Shown in pieces: positions 18,366 through 27,093 of a stretch of 64,000 nt of DNA. The translations under genes and the position numbers were made by a program. The notes under the pieces are model-generated. The model searched no databases. It worked only from the letters and a program-made list of their open reading frames with translations, and was not told the DNA's origin. Numbering within the stretch: the first letter of the stretch is position 1; every line of letters starts with the position of its first letter. The stretch is from Saprospiraceae bacterium (lineage in GTDB: Bacteria; Bacteroidota; Bacteroidia; Chitinophagales; Saprospiraceae), in the NCBI GenBank assembly GCA_027488935.1, contig JAIYAP010000008.1:52581-116580 (forward strand). Direction: 5' to 3'.

Positions 18366-19112
18366 CTAATAGCAATTCAAGACAATCTCTATCAAATCGG
18401 AGGAAGGCCCCATGTCGACCATTTTACTTTGAGTGGCAGAACCTACCTTAAATGTATGCATCATGCCTCCTTGAACATAAACCCGCTTTCGAGTACTGCT
18501 TACTTGCTCAGCCGGTACAACAATGCCATCCACCAACACATCGGCATCTTTGCATACAGCATTGAGTATGAGCAAAACTGGAATAAGTATTGGCTTTTTT
18601 TCTGGCTGGACACTAGGCCCGGGGTCTTGTTTACCTTCTATTTTTATAGGTTTAACAGCAACAGGATTTCCTGCACTTGGGTTTTGCAACTTGGTCGTAT
18701 CAAGGCCAACTGGTGCTTGCGGTTGCACGGAGGCACTTGAGTCAGGCACCGGTGAATTGAATATTTTTACCCATATTATAAAAGCCACCAAGAGCAATAC
18801 CGCTGCTGTCAACAACACAAAAGTCCAAGTTTTAGGTGGCCTATCGGGTTTTTCAGGTTCAAGATACCCAAGGGCAATTGCCTCCTTAACCATGTCCAAC
18901 AAACGTGCACGAATTTGATTGCGCTCCGTATTTTCAACCAAAACCTGTTTTTGATTTGCGACCAAACGCCCATCCAATTGCTGCAATTCCTGGAGCAATT
19001 GATCATCGGCATGTTGCTGAAAAACGACATGCAAGTGCTGGATGATTAAGTCAAGTCGATCAAGTTTAAATAATTGATCAAAATGAGATTTATCTGTCAC
19101 TGTTTTACTCAT
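18366..19112 (-). CDS. EAD-like domain, single-pass membrane protein with PEGA-like outer domain
   Basis: 248 residues in three parts. Residues 10-80 are helical and carry a pattern ('DQLLQELQQLDGRL' then 'NTERNQIRARLLDMV') that matches the effector-associated domain EAD11 class described for NTP-dependent conflict systems in Bacteroidota and cyanobacteria. One transmembrane helix lies at about 96-116. A Pro/Val-rich linker and a short beta domain resembling PEGA ('DADVLVDGIVV', 'HTFKVGSA') follow. EADs are adaptor modules that join an effector to a sensor. Its start overlaps the upstream stop by 4 bp (ATGA), so the two proteins are translationally coupled. No nuclease or protease effector is fused. 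Confidence 0.75.
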   Translation of the reverse strand: MSKTVTDKSHFDQLFKLDRLDLIIQHLHVVFQQHADDQLLQELQQLDGRLVANQKQVLVENTERNQIRARLLDMVKEAIALGYLEPEKPDRPPKTWTFVLLTAAVLLLVAFIIWVKIFNSPVPDSSASVQPQAPVGLDTTKLQNPSAGNPVAVKPIKIEGKQDPGPSVQPEKKPILIPVLLILNAVCKDADVLVDGIVVPAEQVSSTRKRVYVQGGMMHTFKVGSATQSKMVDMGPSSDLIEIVLNCY

Positions 19113-20323
19113 TTTACAGAAATTTCCTCATAAATGGCCACGTTATCAAAATGATGCGTCCCCTTCCCGATTGCCAATACGCCCATTAACCCGCTTTTAT
19201 AAGTATCATCAATTACCTTCTTTTCAAATTTACTGTCTACATATAGAAAAAATTCATTCCCCATCGCAATGATACCCAACTGATAATCACGCCCCTGCAC
19301 CACTTTAATGGTTTTGCTGAATAAAGGAACAATATCCTCTGGATGGTGAATATTAAACTTAAAAAACTTCAAATCACCGGCATCCGTCAGCGTAAAACCA
19401 TACCCAGCATTGGTCGCTTTATCAAAACGAATGGAAATTCCGCGCCCCAAACAACCGCCGTCTCCATTGCAGTTCGGCGGGTTCTCCACGCGAATCGTCA
19501 CGGAATAGGGCTGCGCATTGGAAAAATCGGTGCGCTGATTGACGGGTTTGACATCTAAATATTTATGCTTTACATAAAGCGGCGCTTGAATAATTATTTT
19601 ATAACGCTCCTCGTCGATAAGGGAACTTTCTTTCCCCTGCAATGTCGTTTTACCCCAAATATTGAACGGGAAATCTTTGCGATTTTTCCAATTGGTAAAA
19701 TCTTCAAAATAATCAGTTTGGATTGAATTCCATGCCTCACTATTGAGCAATTTTGAATGATCCACCGTAACCAAGTGCTTTTTTTCGGGCGCGACAGCAG
19801 GTTCATTGATCGTCTTTATAAAACGACTGTGGTTGTTCGGCAATAAGGTCTGAATAAATACTTCGCGTTTTTCCTTATTTTTAAAGTCTACTTCGTTTAA
19901 TGATTTATATGGATTGGCTACGATCCGCGTAGTGTAAATGTTTACAAATTTGATCTTTAAGGTAAAAGCCCCTTGTGCTTGATCTTCATAAATCTCTCCA
20001 AAAACCACAATACTAGCGCCAATTTTTTTAAACTCCGCAGCAATATCTGCCGGAATTTTAACCTCTTTATTTAAAAAAGTAACCTCGTTTTTGCGCTGTT
20101 CCGTCAATTCTGCCTCCATCCGACGTTCCAGCACATTCACATCGGTCCACTCATTGGTGAGGCACGATTGATAATAGGCCGTCACGTCCCTGGTAAGTTG
20201 ATTTTCACGCCCATCGGACATTTTAAAATCCCAAACGTAAATACCAGAAGTTTCGGTCGTTTGTGCGAAAACAGGCACAATCTGTACATAAAATACGGTG
20301 ATCCAAAAAAATAGGTGCTTCAT
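19109..20323 (-). CDS. Exported CsgG/LpoB-like plus concanavalin-like two-domain protein
   Basis: About 404 residues from the ATG at 20323, which opens a good signal peptide (MKHLFFWITVFYVQIVPVFAQ); the earlier start in the track adds 15 residues ahead of it. Residues 25-150 resemble the CsgG/LpoB-type domain ('AAEFKKIGASIVVFGEIYED'), and residues 200-404 a concanavalin/LamG-like jelly roll ('YSVTIRVENPPNCNGDGGC', 'GVLAIGKGTHHFDNVAIYE'). Both domains bind envelope ligands in other proteins. It is the first gene of a two-gene operon with the EAD-like membrane protein, with which it probably works at the envelope. The role is unknown. Confidence 0.75.
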   Translation of the reverse strand: MKHLFFWITVFYVQIVPVFAQTTETSGIYVWDFKMSDGRENQLTRDVTAYYQSCLTNEWTDVNVLERRMEAELTEQRKNEVTFLNKEVKIPADIAAEFKKIGASIVVFGEIYEDQAQGAFTLKIKFVNIYTTRIVANPYKSLNEVDFKNKEKREVFIQTLLPNNHSRFIKTINEPAVAPEKKHLVTVDHSKLLNSEAWNSIQTDYFEDFTNWKNRKDFPFNIWGKTTLQGKESSLIDEERYKIIIQAPLYVKHKYLDVKPVNQRTDFSNAQPYSVTIRVENPPNCNGDGGCLGRGISIRFDKATNAGYGFTLTDAGDLKFFKFNIHHPEDIVPLFSKTIKVVQGRDYQLGIIAMGNEFFLYVDSKFEKKVIDDTYKSGLMGVLAIGKGTHHFDNVAIYEEISVK

Positions 20324-20410
20324 GATTTCAAGAAAGATATAAAGTGATTTTAGCGGTAAATATATCAAATATATCTAATCTTCCTTTATAAACAATTGGA
20401 TACCGCCCCA

Positions 20411-20610
20411 ACACGCAGAAAAATCTGTGTAACATCTGCGAAAAAGAATCTGTGTAACATCTGCGCGAAATACTTCCAGCAGTGTAGTCGGGTGGGCAAT
20501 TTGCTCGACGTTTTTATTTCGCACAGATGTTACGCCGAAAAAAAGCACAGATGTTACGCAGAAAAATCTGTGTAACATCTGCGAAAAGGAATCCGTGTAA
20601 CATCTGCGCG
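20411..20610. repeat. Cluster of 17-bp direct and inverted repeats
   Basis: TCTGTGTAACATCTGCG occurs at 20424-20440, 20449-20465 and 20567-20583, with a one-base variant at 20592-20608. The inverse form GCACAGATGTTACGC occurs at 20521-20535 and 20545-20559. Together they can form several alternative hairpins. The cluster lies upstream of the CsgG/EAD-like operon. Confidence 0.85.
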
Positions 20611-20628
20611 AAACATCTCAATCGGGCT

Positions 20629-20704
20629 CCGAAGCGCTATCCGACCGCAAGGGTCGGATGGGTAAGGGAATCATCCGAAGCGCTATCCGACCGCAAGGGT
20701 CGGA
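20629..20704. repeat. Two identical 30-bp hairpin repeats
   Basis: A 30-bp unit starting CCGAAGCGCTATCCGACC is present exactly at 20629-20658 and 20675-20704. Each contains the stem TCCGACC/GGTCGGA. The second ends 1 bp from the stop of the glycosyltransferase gene, so it may also serve as its terminator on the minus strand. Confidence 0.85.
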
Positions 20705-20705
20705 G

Positions 20706-21641
20706 TTACAGTTCTTGATCAATCGAATAATTATTCCGCACAGAAGAATTCCGATTAATCATTTCCCCCACAAATCCCGTCAAAAACAACTGCGTCCCCA
20801 CCATTAATACCAAAATACCCAAAAAGAACGCAGGCCGATCCGCAATGCCGATTTCTTTGAAAATGAGTTTTTCGATGCTCAACCAGGCCAGGATGCCAAA
20901 GCCGGTGAGAAAGGCGATCAAGCCCAACAACCCAAAGAAATGCATCGGGCGTTTGCCAAATTTACCCACAAACGAAATAATCATCAAATCCAGCGGACCA
21001 TTCACAAAACGCCGCCAGCCGCCGAATTTCGTGTACCCGTACTTGCGCGCACGATGCTCCACGACTTTTTCTCCAATGTTCGGAAAACCCGTCCATTTGG
21101 CCAAAACCGGTATATAACGGTGCATTTCTCCATAAACTTCTACACTGCGGGCCACTTCACCCCGATATGCCTTCAAACCACAGTTGAAATCGTGCAAATT
21201 GATCCCGCTCATCCAGCGGGTTACAGCATTGTATAATTTGGTCGGAATGGTTTTGCTCGGCGGATCATGGCGTACTTTTTTCCAGCCACTCACCAAGTCA
21301 TACCCGTCTTCCCGAATCATGCGGTACAATTCGGGTATTTCGTCCGGACTGTCCTGCAAATCAGCGTCCATCGTGATCACAACATCGCCTAAAGATGCCT
21401 GAAAACCTACATGTAAAGCCGCACTTTTACCATAATTGCGCCGAAATTTGATGCCCCGCACATAGTCATTGCCTTTTTTCAACTGCTCGATCAGCGCCCA
21501 GGAGCCATCATTGCTGCCGTCGTCGATAAACATAATCTCATAGGTAATGCCCATCTTTTCCACCACACGGCGAATCCAGGCTTCCAGTTCGGTGAGGCTT
21601 TCCACCTCGTTTTTCAAAGGTATTACAATGCTCAAATTCAT
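20706..21641 (-). CDS. Family 2 glycosyltransferase, DPM1/GtrB-like membrane protein
   Basis: 311 residues. The GT-A domain opens with 'LSIVIPLKNEVESL' and has the metal/nucleotide-sugar motif 'MDADLQDSPDE' (about 91-101) and 'HDFNCGLKAYRGEV'. Two transmembrane helices near the C-terminus (about 230-250 and 262-290) give the polyprenyl-phosphate hexose transferase (GtrB/DPMS) layout. It probably loads glucose or mannose on undecaprenyl phosphate at the inner membrane for surface glycan modification. The sugar is not predictable. It overlaps the upstream trmH-like gene by 4 bp. Confidence 0.9.
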   Translation of the reverse strand: MNLSIVIPLKNEVESLTELEAWIRRVVEKMGITYEIMFIDDGSNDGSWALIEQLKKGNDYVRGIKFRRNYGKSAALHVGFQASLGDVVITMDADLQDSPDEIPELYRMIREDGYDLVSGWKKVRHDPPSKTIPTKLYNAVTRWMSGINLHDFNCGLKAYRGEVARSVEVYGEMHRYIPVLAKWTGFPNIGEKVVEHRARKYGYTKFGGWRRFVNGPLDLMIISFVGKFGKRPMHFFGLLGLIAFLTGFGILAWLSIEKLIFKEIGIADRPAFFLGILVLMVGTQLFLTGFVGEMINRNSSVRNNYSIDQEL

Positions 21642-22375
21642 AACTCAAAATTGGTCAAGGGCTTGGGTTTCATACGTTTAATTGGTGGTAAACGGGCGTC
21701 ACGCTGTGCATAAATGGGCAACAACGGTTCCGAATCCTGGGTAACCGGAATGGCAAATTGCTGGTGCCACGATTTTTCCCGCAACATTTTGCTCCAACGC
21801 TCAAATAATAATTCCTGTTGCGCGGCACTTAATTTGGACGCCGCGTCGTACATGCCTTTCGCACTGCGCTGCCGCATGGCTTCAAATAAAGTAACGGCGC
21901 AGGCTACCGAAATGTTCAGACTTTCGGCAAAGCCCACTTGCGGCACTAAAAAATTACCATCGGCGTAGGCCAATGCTTCAGGGCTCAATCCGTCATCCTC
22001 ATTGCCAAACAACAAAGCAGTCGGTACGGTAAGGTCCATTTCGTACAAAGTCTGGCTTTTTTCGCCCAAAGCAGTCGCCAAAACACGTCCGTACCGTTCT
22101 TTTACCCGCCGAAAACACTCTGCCAGGTCTTCAAAAACATAAACGTCGATCCACTTAAAAGCGCCGCCTGAAGTGCGTTTGCCCAATACCAACCCGCGTT
22201 TGTCCAAATACGGCTTGGTGTACACCACAAACACCTCGCGCACGCCCACCGCATCGCAGGAGCGCAACACCGCACTGATGTTGAGCGGATCGAATATATT
22301 TTCCAAAACTACCGTCAGGTCGGGCTGACTTTGCCGAATGACGGATTTTATCTTTGCAACACGCTCGGGTTTCAT
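21638..22375 (-). CDS. trmH: TrmH/SpoU-family RNA 2'-O-methyltransferase
   Basis: About 245 residues from ATG 22375 (MKPERVAKIKSVIRQSQ), the start usual in TrmH; the ORF track begins upstream at 22426 with a TTG. Signature motifs are 'VVLENIFDPLNISAVLRSCD', 'ALLFGNEDDGLSPEAL' and 'VPQVGFAESLNISVACAV', the three motifs of the SPOUT trefoil-knot methyltransferases. TrmH methylates the ribose of G18 in tRNA using S-adenosylmethionine; the N-terminal 'PERxxKI' and the motif set favour TrmH over RlmB. Its last 4 bp overlap the glycosyltransferase start. It is divergent from the lycopene cyclase gene. Confidence 0.82.
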   Translation of the reverse strand: MKPERVAKIKSVIRQSQPDLTVVLENIFDPLNISAVLRSCDAVGVREVFVVYTKPYLDKRGLVLGKRTSGGAFKWIDVYVFEDLAECFRRVKERYGRVLATALGEKSQTLYEMDLTVPTALLFGNEDDGLSPEALAYADGNFLVPQVGFAESLNISVACAVTLFEAMRQRSAKGMYDAASKLSAAQQELLFERWSKMLREKSWHQQFAIPVTQDSEPLLPIYAQRDARLPPIKRMKPKPLTNFEL

Positions 22376-22457
22376 AAGGGGCAAAATTGAAGATTCTTTG
22401 GCAATTACGTGAACCATTTTTAACAAATGGCATTAGAACCATGAACATTTCTGCTTT

Positions 22458-23672
22458 ATGCATCATTTCGACATTATTTTGGCAGGCGGTGGCTTGTCTG
22501 GACTTACCCTGGCCATCGAGTTGGGCAAGCGCGACTTTTTCCGAAACAAGTCGATTTTGATCATTGAGCGCGACGCTAAGCAACAAAATGACCGAACCTG
22601 GTGTTTTTGGGCCACAGAAGCAGAAGATTTGCCGCCCGTTTTGTTCAGATCCTGGGACCATTGCCTTTTTTATGGCACAAAAGGGGAAAAGCGGCTCAAA
22701 ATGCCCCCGTTTCGGTACCACATGGTGCGTGGCATCGATTTTTACAACTGGGCTGCGGCTGAAATCGCGCGATTTCCAAATATACAACGTATTCAAGCAG
22801 AGATTTTAAACCTGGAAGAAAAGGGTGCCGTGCACACCGACCAAGGCGTTTTTACGGCGGAATGGGTGTTCAACAGCGCCATTACGCCAACGGAACTGGT
22901 GCCCAAGGCCAGCGCGCTGTACCCGAATCCGGCATTTTCAATTCCAAATGCCCCCCAGGAAAAAACCAAGGCCCACACCTGGTTTTTACAACATTTTAAA
23001 GGCTGGATCATCGAAACACCCCTGCCCCGCTTCGATACCAACACGGCAACGTTGATGGATTTTCGGATCGATCAAAAGGGCGATACCCGGTTTGTGTATG
23101 TTTTGCCTTTTTCCGAATCAAAAGCATTGGTAGAATACACCGTTTTTTCGCCCGCCCTCTGTACCGCAGCCGAATATCAGGCCGAATTGCAGCATTATGT
23201 ACAAAATTTTCTGAAAATTGACGAATTCAACGTTTTAGAAGAAGAATTTGGCGTAATTCCCATGACCGATTTTGGCTTTTCACCCGCCCAACAAGGCAAT
23301 ATCATCCATATCGGAACAGCGGGCGGCTTCGTAAAAGGTTCCAGTGGCTATGCCTTCAAACGTACCCGACGCAAACTGCAACAATTTACCGAGGCTTGGG
23401 CACGCACAGGTACGCCCAACATGCGCCTGCTGCGATCGGGTTATCGTTTCCGGCTATACGACAGCATCATGCTGCGGGTGCTGCGCGATCAATTGTACCC
23501 CGGAAAATCCTTTTTTTCAAAATTGTTTTATAAAAGGCCTGCCCCAATCATTTTTCGTTTTCTCGACGAAGACAGTACCTTTACAGAGGATTTGCGGGTA
23601 ATATCCAGTCCGCCACCCCTACCCTTTTTACGCGCCTTGTGGCGACAATTGCCGTTCCTAAAAACATTATGA
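22458..23672 (+). CDS. Lycopene cyclase family protein
   Basis: 404 residues with an N-terminal dinucleotide-binding motif (ILAGGGLSGLTLAIELG, about 7-23) and the lycopene-cyclase signature 'QNDRTWCFW' (43-51). 'HIGTAGGFVKGSSGYAF' and 'RSGYRFRLYDSIMLRVL' are the further FAD/substrate motifs of CrtY/CrtL-type cyclases, which turn lycopene into beta-carotene. This fits carotenoid-pigmented Bacteroidota. No other carotenoid gene is nearby, which is unusual, since crt genes tend to cluster. The end overlaps coaE by 4 bp (ATGA). Confidence 0.87.
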   Translation: MHHFDIILAGGGLSGLTLAIELGKRDFFRNKSILIIERDAKQQNDRTWCFWATEAEDLPPVLFRSWDHCLFYGTKGEKRLKMPPFRYHMVRGIDFYNWAAAEIARFPNIQRIQAEILNLEEKGAVHTDQGVFTAEWVFNSAITPTELVPKASALYPNPAFSIPNAPQEKTKAHTWFLQHFKGWIIETPLPRFDTNTATLMDFRIDQKGDTRFVYVLPFSESKALVEYTVFSPALCTAAEYQAELQHYVQNFLKIDEFNVLEEEFGVIPMTDFGFSPAQQGNIIHIGTAGGFVKGSSGYAFKRTRRKLQQFTEAWARTGTPNMRLLRSGYRFRLYDSIMLRVLRDQLYPGKSFFSKLFYKRPAPIIFRFLDEDSTFTEDLRVISSPPPLPFLRALWRQLPFLKTL

Positions 23673-24292
23673 AAAATAAAATACATCCCCGAATAGGCAT
23701 CACGGGCGGAATTGGCAGCGGCAAAACCACCGTTTGTCGTCTATTCGAAACCTTGGGCGTACCCATTTACGATGCCGATTACTGGGCGAAATGGTTGATT
23801 GTCCATGATCCAGGTATAAAAACCGCGATCACCACGCTCTTGGGACCTGAAAGTTATTTGGCCGATGGTTCCTACAACCGCCCCTTCGTAGCCCAACAAG
23901 TGTTTTCAGATCCCCGAAAACGCCTTGCCCTCAACCAGATCGTACATCCGGCCGTAGAAACACACAGTGCCGCCTGGAATGCCCAACAAATCGCAGACGG
24001 CGCTTTGTACACCCTGAAAGAAGCCGCCCTGCTCATTGAAAGTGGCAACCATAAAAAAATGGACCTGGCTATCCTGGTTACCGCGCCCGAGGAAATGCGC
24101 ATAGAAAGGGTCATGCGCCGCGATGGCCTGACCGAAGCCCAGGTAATGGCCCGAATTGAAGCCCAAATGCCAGAAGCAGAAAAGATGCCAATGGTCGATT
24201 TTATCGTGTTCAACGACGGGCACCACAGCCTGATACGACAAGTTTGGAAAATTCACCAACATATCCTTCAAAAATATTTTGGTAAACGGTAA
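23669..24292 (+). CDS. coaE: Dephospho-CoA kinase
   Basis: 207 residues from ATG 23669, which overlaps the stop of the cyclase gene (ATGA) and is a better start than 23639. The P-loop 'GGIGSGKTT' is at 13-21, followed by 'FETLGVPIYDADYWAK' (the CoaE DAD motif), 'LNQIVHPAVE' and 'RVMRRDGLTEAQVMARIEAQM'. It phosphorylates the 3'-hydroxyl of dephospho-CoA with ATP, the last step of coenzyme A synthesis, in the cytosol. Translational coupling to a carotenoid enzyme is probably only a matter of operon structure. Confidence 0.93.
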   Translation: MKNKIHPRIGITGGIGSGKTTVCRLFETLGVPIYDADYWAKWLIVHDPGIKTAITTLLGPESYLADGSYNRPFVAQQVFSDPRKRLALNQIVHPAVETHSAAWNAQQIADGALYTLKEAALLIESGNHKKMDLAILVTAPEEMRIERVMRRDGLTEAQVMARIEAQMPEAEKMPMVDFIVFNDGHHSLIRQVWKIHQHILQKYFGKR

Positions 24293-24309
24293 ACCTTTTA
24301 CTACCTTTG
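24277..24309 (+). promoter_or_regulatory. Bacteroidota-type promoter of the L31 gene
   Basis: TTTTG (24277-24281) and TACCTTTG (24302-24309) are separated by 20 bp and match the Bacteroidota consensus TTTG-N19-21-TAnnTTTG. The ATG of the L31 gene follows 42 bp later. This is the clearest promoter in the window. Confidence 0.75.
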
Positions 24310-24351
24310 CAGCCCGAAATTCAAATTTGTAAATAATTTTCGATTCATACA

Positions 24352-24606
24352 ATGAAAAAAGATATTCATCCGGCCGCTTACCGTTTTGTGGTGTTCAAAG
24401 ACATCGCAACGGACGACATGTTTTTAGGTCGCACCTGCACCAACTCTAAAGAAACGGTTCTTTGGGAAGACGGTAAAGAATACCCTTTGGTTAAAATGGA
24501 GATTTCTTCTTATAGCCACCCTTTCTTTACCGGAAAAATGAAATTTGTGGATACCGCTGGTCGTATCGATAAATTTAACAAAAAATTCGCAAAATTCGCG
24601 AAGTAA
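24352..24606 (+). CDS. rpmE2: 50S ribosomal protein L31, type B
   Basis: 84 residues: [21 protein letters not shown], '[22 protein letters not shown]' and 'FNKKFAKF', the hallmarks of L31 type B. The Zn-binding Cys residues of type A are missing, as in the zinc-independent form. It has its own promoter (24277-24309) and terminator (24630-24668), a monocistronic unit. High expression is expected. Confidence 0.96.
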   Translation: MKKDIHPAAYRFVVFKDIATDDMFLGRTCTNSKETVLWEDGKEYPLVKMEISSYSHPFFTGKMKFVDTAGRIDKFNKKFAKFAK

Positions 24607-24629
24607 TTGCGCAACCTTTGCGTTGTTGG

Positions 24630-24668
24630 AAAGTCCCGATAGGCTACGGCAGATTGGGACTTTTTTTG
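24630..24668 (+). terminator. Rho-independent terminator of rpmE2
   Basis: AAAGTCCC and GGGACTTT pair across an 18-nt loop, and the right arm runs into TTTTTTTG. It lies about 25 bp after the L31 stop codon. Confidence 0.85.
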
Positions 24669-24678
24669 TAAAAGTCCT

Positions 24679-25890
24679 ATGATGAACATTATACTTTTCG
24701 ACTCCGACGCGCGCATGCATTTGCTTCCGCTCACCGCAACTCGACCCATGGGCGAGCTGCGTATCGGTATTTTAACCATTCGTGAAAAATGGGAACGCCT
24801 GCTCCGCGGCTCGGTATCTTATATTACCCAGGAATACCTCCAGGAAAAATACCCCATTCATATTGAAGAGGACAACCTGATTCTTAATGGAGGTATTCTG
24901 CCTACCGAACAATTGAGCAGAAAGATTGCCGATCTTCAACAAAATGAGGCCTTACTCCTCAATGGCGAGCTCATTGCCGCACGCCTAAACGAAGCCCGCT
25001 TCGAAAGTTTGATTGAAGACGAAGAAGTACACGAACTCCAGGGTGTCGAACTGGATGAGAGCATCGCGATTTTTCCGATCAATCAACTCTGGCAACTCAC
25101 CCATTTGGCAGGTCAGGCGTTTGAAAGCGATTTCAACCTGATTACTTCCGGCCGGGCAACCCAGGCGCTGTCTCCCAGCAACCGGGTAATTGGTGCCAGT
25201 CAGCAGATTTTTCTGGAGGAAGGCGCCAAAATTGAATGCTGCATCCTGAATACTACCGACGGCCCCATCTATATTGGAAAAGACGCTGAAGTGATGGAAG
25301 GCAGCATCCTTCGTGGCCCCGTTTCCATTGGTGCACAGGCGATTGTGAAAATGGGCGCTAAAATTTACGGACCCACCATCATTGGTCCAGGCTCACGGGC
25401 AGGGGGCGAAATAACCCGCTCTATCCTGATGGCCAATGCCAACAAATCGCACGATGGTTACCTCGGCGATTCAGTGTTGGGCGAGTGGACCAACCTTGGC
25501 GCCGACACCAACAATTCCAACCTGAAGAACAATTACAGTGAGGTAAAACTCTGGAATTACGCTACCGAAAAGTTTGATAAAACGGGCACCCAGTTTTGTG
25601 GCATGATTATGGGCGACCACGCCAAATGCGGTATCAATACCATGTTTAATACGGGAACGGTGGTAGGCGTGTTTGCCAATGTCTTCGGCGCTGGCTATCC
25701 CCGCAATTTTGTGCCCGATTTCTCCTGGGGTGGCGCTGATGGCGGCTACCGCACCTATAAGTTTAATGAAGCCTGCGTTACGGCGGAGGCCGTGATGGCG
25801 CGTAGAAATGTGCCTTTTAATGAATTGGAAAAGGCCATTTTATACCATATTTACGATCGCACGGCACAGTACCGTAGCTGGGACAAATAA
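24679..25890 (+). CDS. GlmU-like sugar nucleotidyltransferase/left-handed beta-helix protein
   Basis: 403 residues. The N-terminal 150 residues ('IILFDSDARMHLLPLTATRP') resemble the divergent nucleotidyltransferase of the Bacteroidota GlmU-like family. From about residue 170 on there is a hexapeptide-repeat left-handed beta-helix ('YIGKDAEVMEGSILRGPVSI', 'GAKIYGPTIIGPGSRAGGEI'), ending with 'NTMFNTGTVVGVFANVFG'. The family is annotated as a putative sugar-phosphate nucleotidyltransferase with an acyltransferase-like half. The exact GlmU pyrophosphorylase motif 'GxGTRM' is absent, so the normal UDP-GlcNAc synthesis role is doubtful. It starts 73 bp after rpmE2 and ends 9 bp before purM. Confidence 0.82.
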   Translation: MMNIILFDSDARMHLLPLTATRPMGELRIGILTIREKWERLLRGSVSYITQEYLQEKYPIHIEEDNLILNGGILPTEQLSRKIADLQQNEALLLNGELIAARLNEARFESLIEDEEVHELQGVELDESIAIFPINQLWQLTHLAGQAFESDFNLITSGRATQALSPSNRVIGASQQIFLEEGAKIECCILNTTDGPIYIGKDAEVMEGSILRGPVSIGAQAIVKMGAKIYGPTIIGPGSRAGGEITRSILMANANKSHDGYLGDSVLGEWTNLGADTNNSNLKNNYSEVKLWNYATEKFDKTGTQFCGMIMGDHAKCGINTMFNTGTVVGVFANVFGAGYPRNFVPDFSWGGADGGYRTYKFNEACVTAEAVMARRNVPFNELEKAILYHIYDRTAQYRSWDK

Positions 25891-25899
25891 ATTTTCCGG

Positions 25900-27093
25900 A
25901 TGAATAACCTGAAATATGATCGGCGGGGGGTTTCTGCCTCCAAAGACGAAGTGCATGCCGCCATCCAACACCTGGATAAAGGCCTGTTTCCGACTGCTTT
26001 TTGCAAAATTATGCCCGATTATGCAGGAGGAAGCGCGCTTTTTTGCAACATGCTGCATGCCGACACAGCCGGTACCAAAACCAGCCTGGCCTACCTCTAC
26101 TGGCGCGAAACGGGCGATTTATCGGTTTGGCCCGGCATTGCCCAGGATGCTATTGTAATGAACCTCGACGATATGGCCTGCGTGGGCTGTACCAACCAAA
26201 TCCTGCTTTCGAGCACCATTGGCCGCAACAAATTATTAGTCAATGGCGACGTAGTTGCTGCGGTCATTAAAGGCACGTCCGATTTTATTGAAACCATGGG
26301 CCAACACGGCGTCGAACTCCAACTCGCAGGGGGGGAAACGGCCGATGTGGGTGATATCGTGCGCACCATCGACGTGGGTTTTACCGCGTTTGCCCGCATG
26401 CGCCGCAGTCAGGTGATTGTCAACAATATACAAGCTGGTGATGTCATCGTTGGACTCTCCTCCTCGGGGCAGTCTAACTATGAAACAGCGTACAATGGCG
26501 GGATGGGCAGCAATGGTTTAACCGCCGCCCGACACGATGTCTTATCAAAAGTATATGCTGAAAAATACCCGGAAAGTTTTGATCCCAACCTACCCTCAGA
26601 TGTCGTGTACACCGGCAATCGCCTGGTAACCGACCCAATTTCCGTTACCTATCCGGCCGGCAATACCTTTGACGTACCTGCTGGCAAACTGATTCTCTCC
26701 CCTACCCGCACGTTTTTGCCGGTTTTAAATGCAATTTTTACAAAATACCGCAAAAAAATCAACGGCATCATCCACTGTACCGGCGGCGGACAAACGAAGG
26801 TGCTCAAGTTTGCAGAAAACGTACACATCATCAAAGACCAATTGTTCGAATTACCGCCCTTGTTCCAACTCATTCAGGAAAGCAGCGGCACCGATTGGCG
26901 CGAAATGTACCAGGTATTCAACATGGGCCACCGCATGGAATTGTATGCACCCAAACGCTATGCAGGCCGCATTATCGCTGTGGCGGAGTCATTTGGCATC
27001 GAAGCACGCGTAATTGGGCGCGTGGAGGCCGGAAACAATGCTACCCAGGTTACGGTGCGTGGCGCTCACGGGGAATTTGAGTACTTGAGATAG
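25900..27093 (+). CDS. purM: Phosphoribosylformylglycinamidine cyclo-ligase (AIR synthase)
   Basis: 397 residues with the AIR-synthase pattern 'MLHADTAGTKTSLAYLYWRE' (51-70), 'DAIVMNLDDMACVG' (83-96), 'LAGGETADVGDIV', 'VIGLSSSGQSNYETAYN'-like and 'IIHCTGGGQTKVLKF'. PurM forms aminoimidazole ribonucleotide from FGAM with ATP, the fifth step of purine synthesis. The length is above the ~345 of the enterobacterial enzyme, as is usual in Bacteroidota. It is 9 bp downstream of the GlmU-like gene, so the two are probably co-transcribed. A large hairpin region follows. Confidence 0.9.
   Translation: MNNLKYDRRGVSASKDEVHAAIQHLDKGLFPTAFCKIMPDYAGGSALFCNMLHADTAGTKTSLAYLYWRETGDLSVWPGIAQDAIVMNLDDMACVGCTNQILLSSTIGRNKLLVNGDVVAAVIKGTSDFIETMGQHGVELQLAGGETADVGDIVRTIDVGFTAFARMRRSQVIVNNIQAGDVIVGLSSSGQSNYETAYNGGMGSNGLTAARHDVLSKVYAEKYPESFDPNLPSDVVYTGNRLVTDPISVTYPAGNTFDVPAGKLILSPTRTFLPVLNAIFTKYRKKINGIIHCTGGGQTKVLKFAENVHIIKDQLFELPPLFQLIQESSGTDWREMYQVFNMGHRMELYAPKRYAGRIIAVAESFGIEARVIGRVEAGNNATQVTVRGAHGEFEYLR

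Noticed and set aside
20411-20610. CRISPR-like array
   Set aside because: Repeats are only 17 bp, occur in both orientations and have irregular spacers; no cas gene is near.
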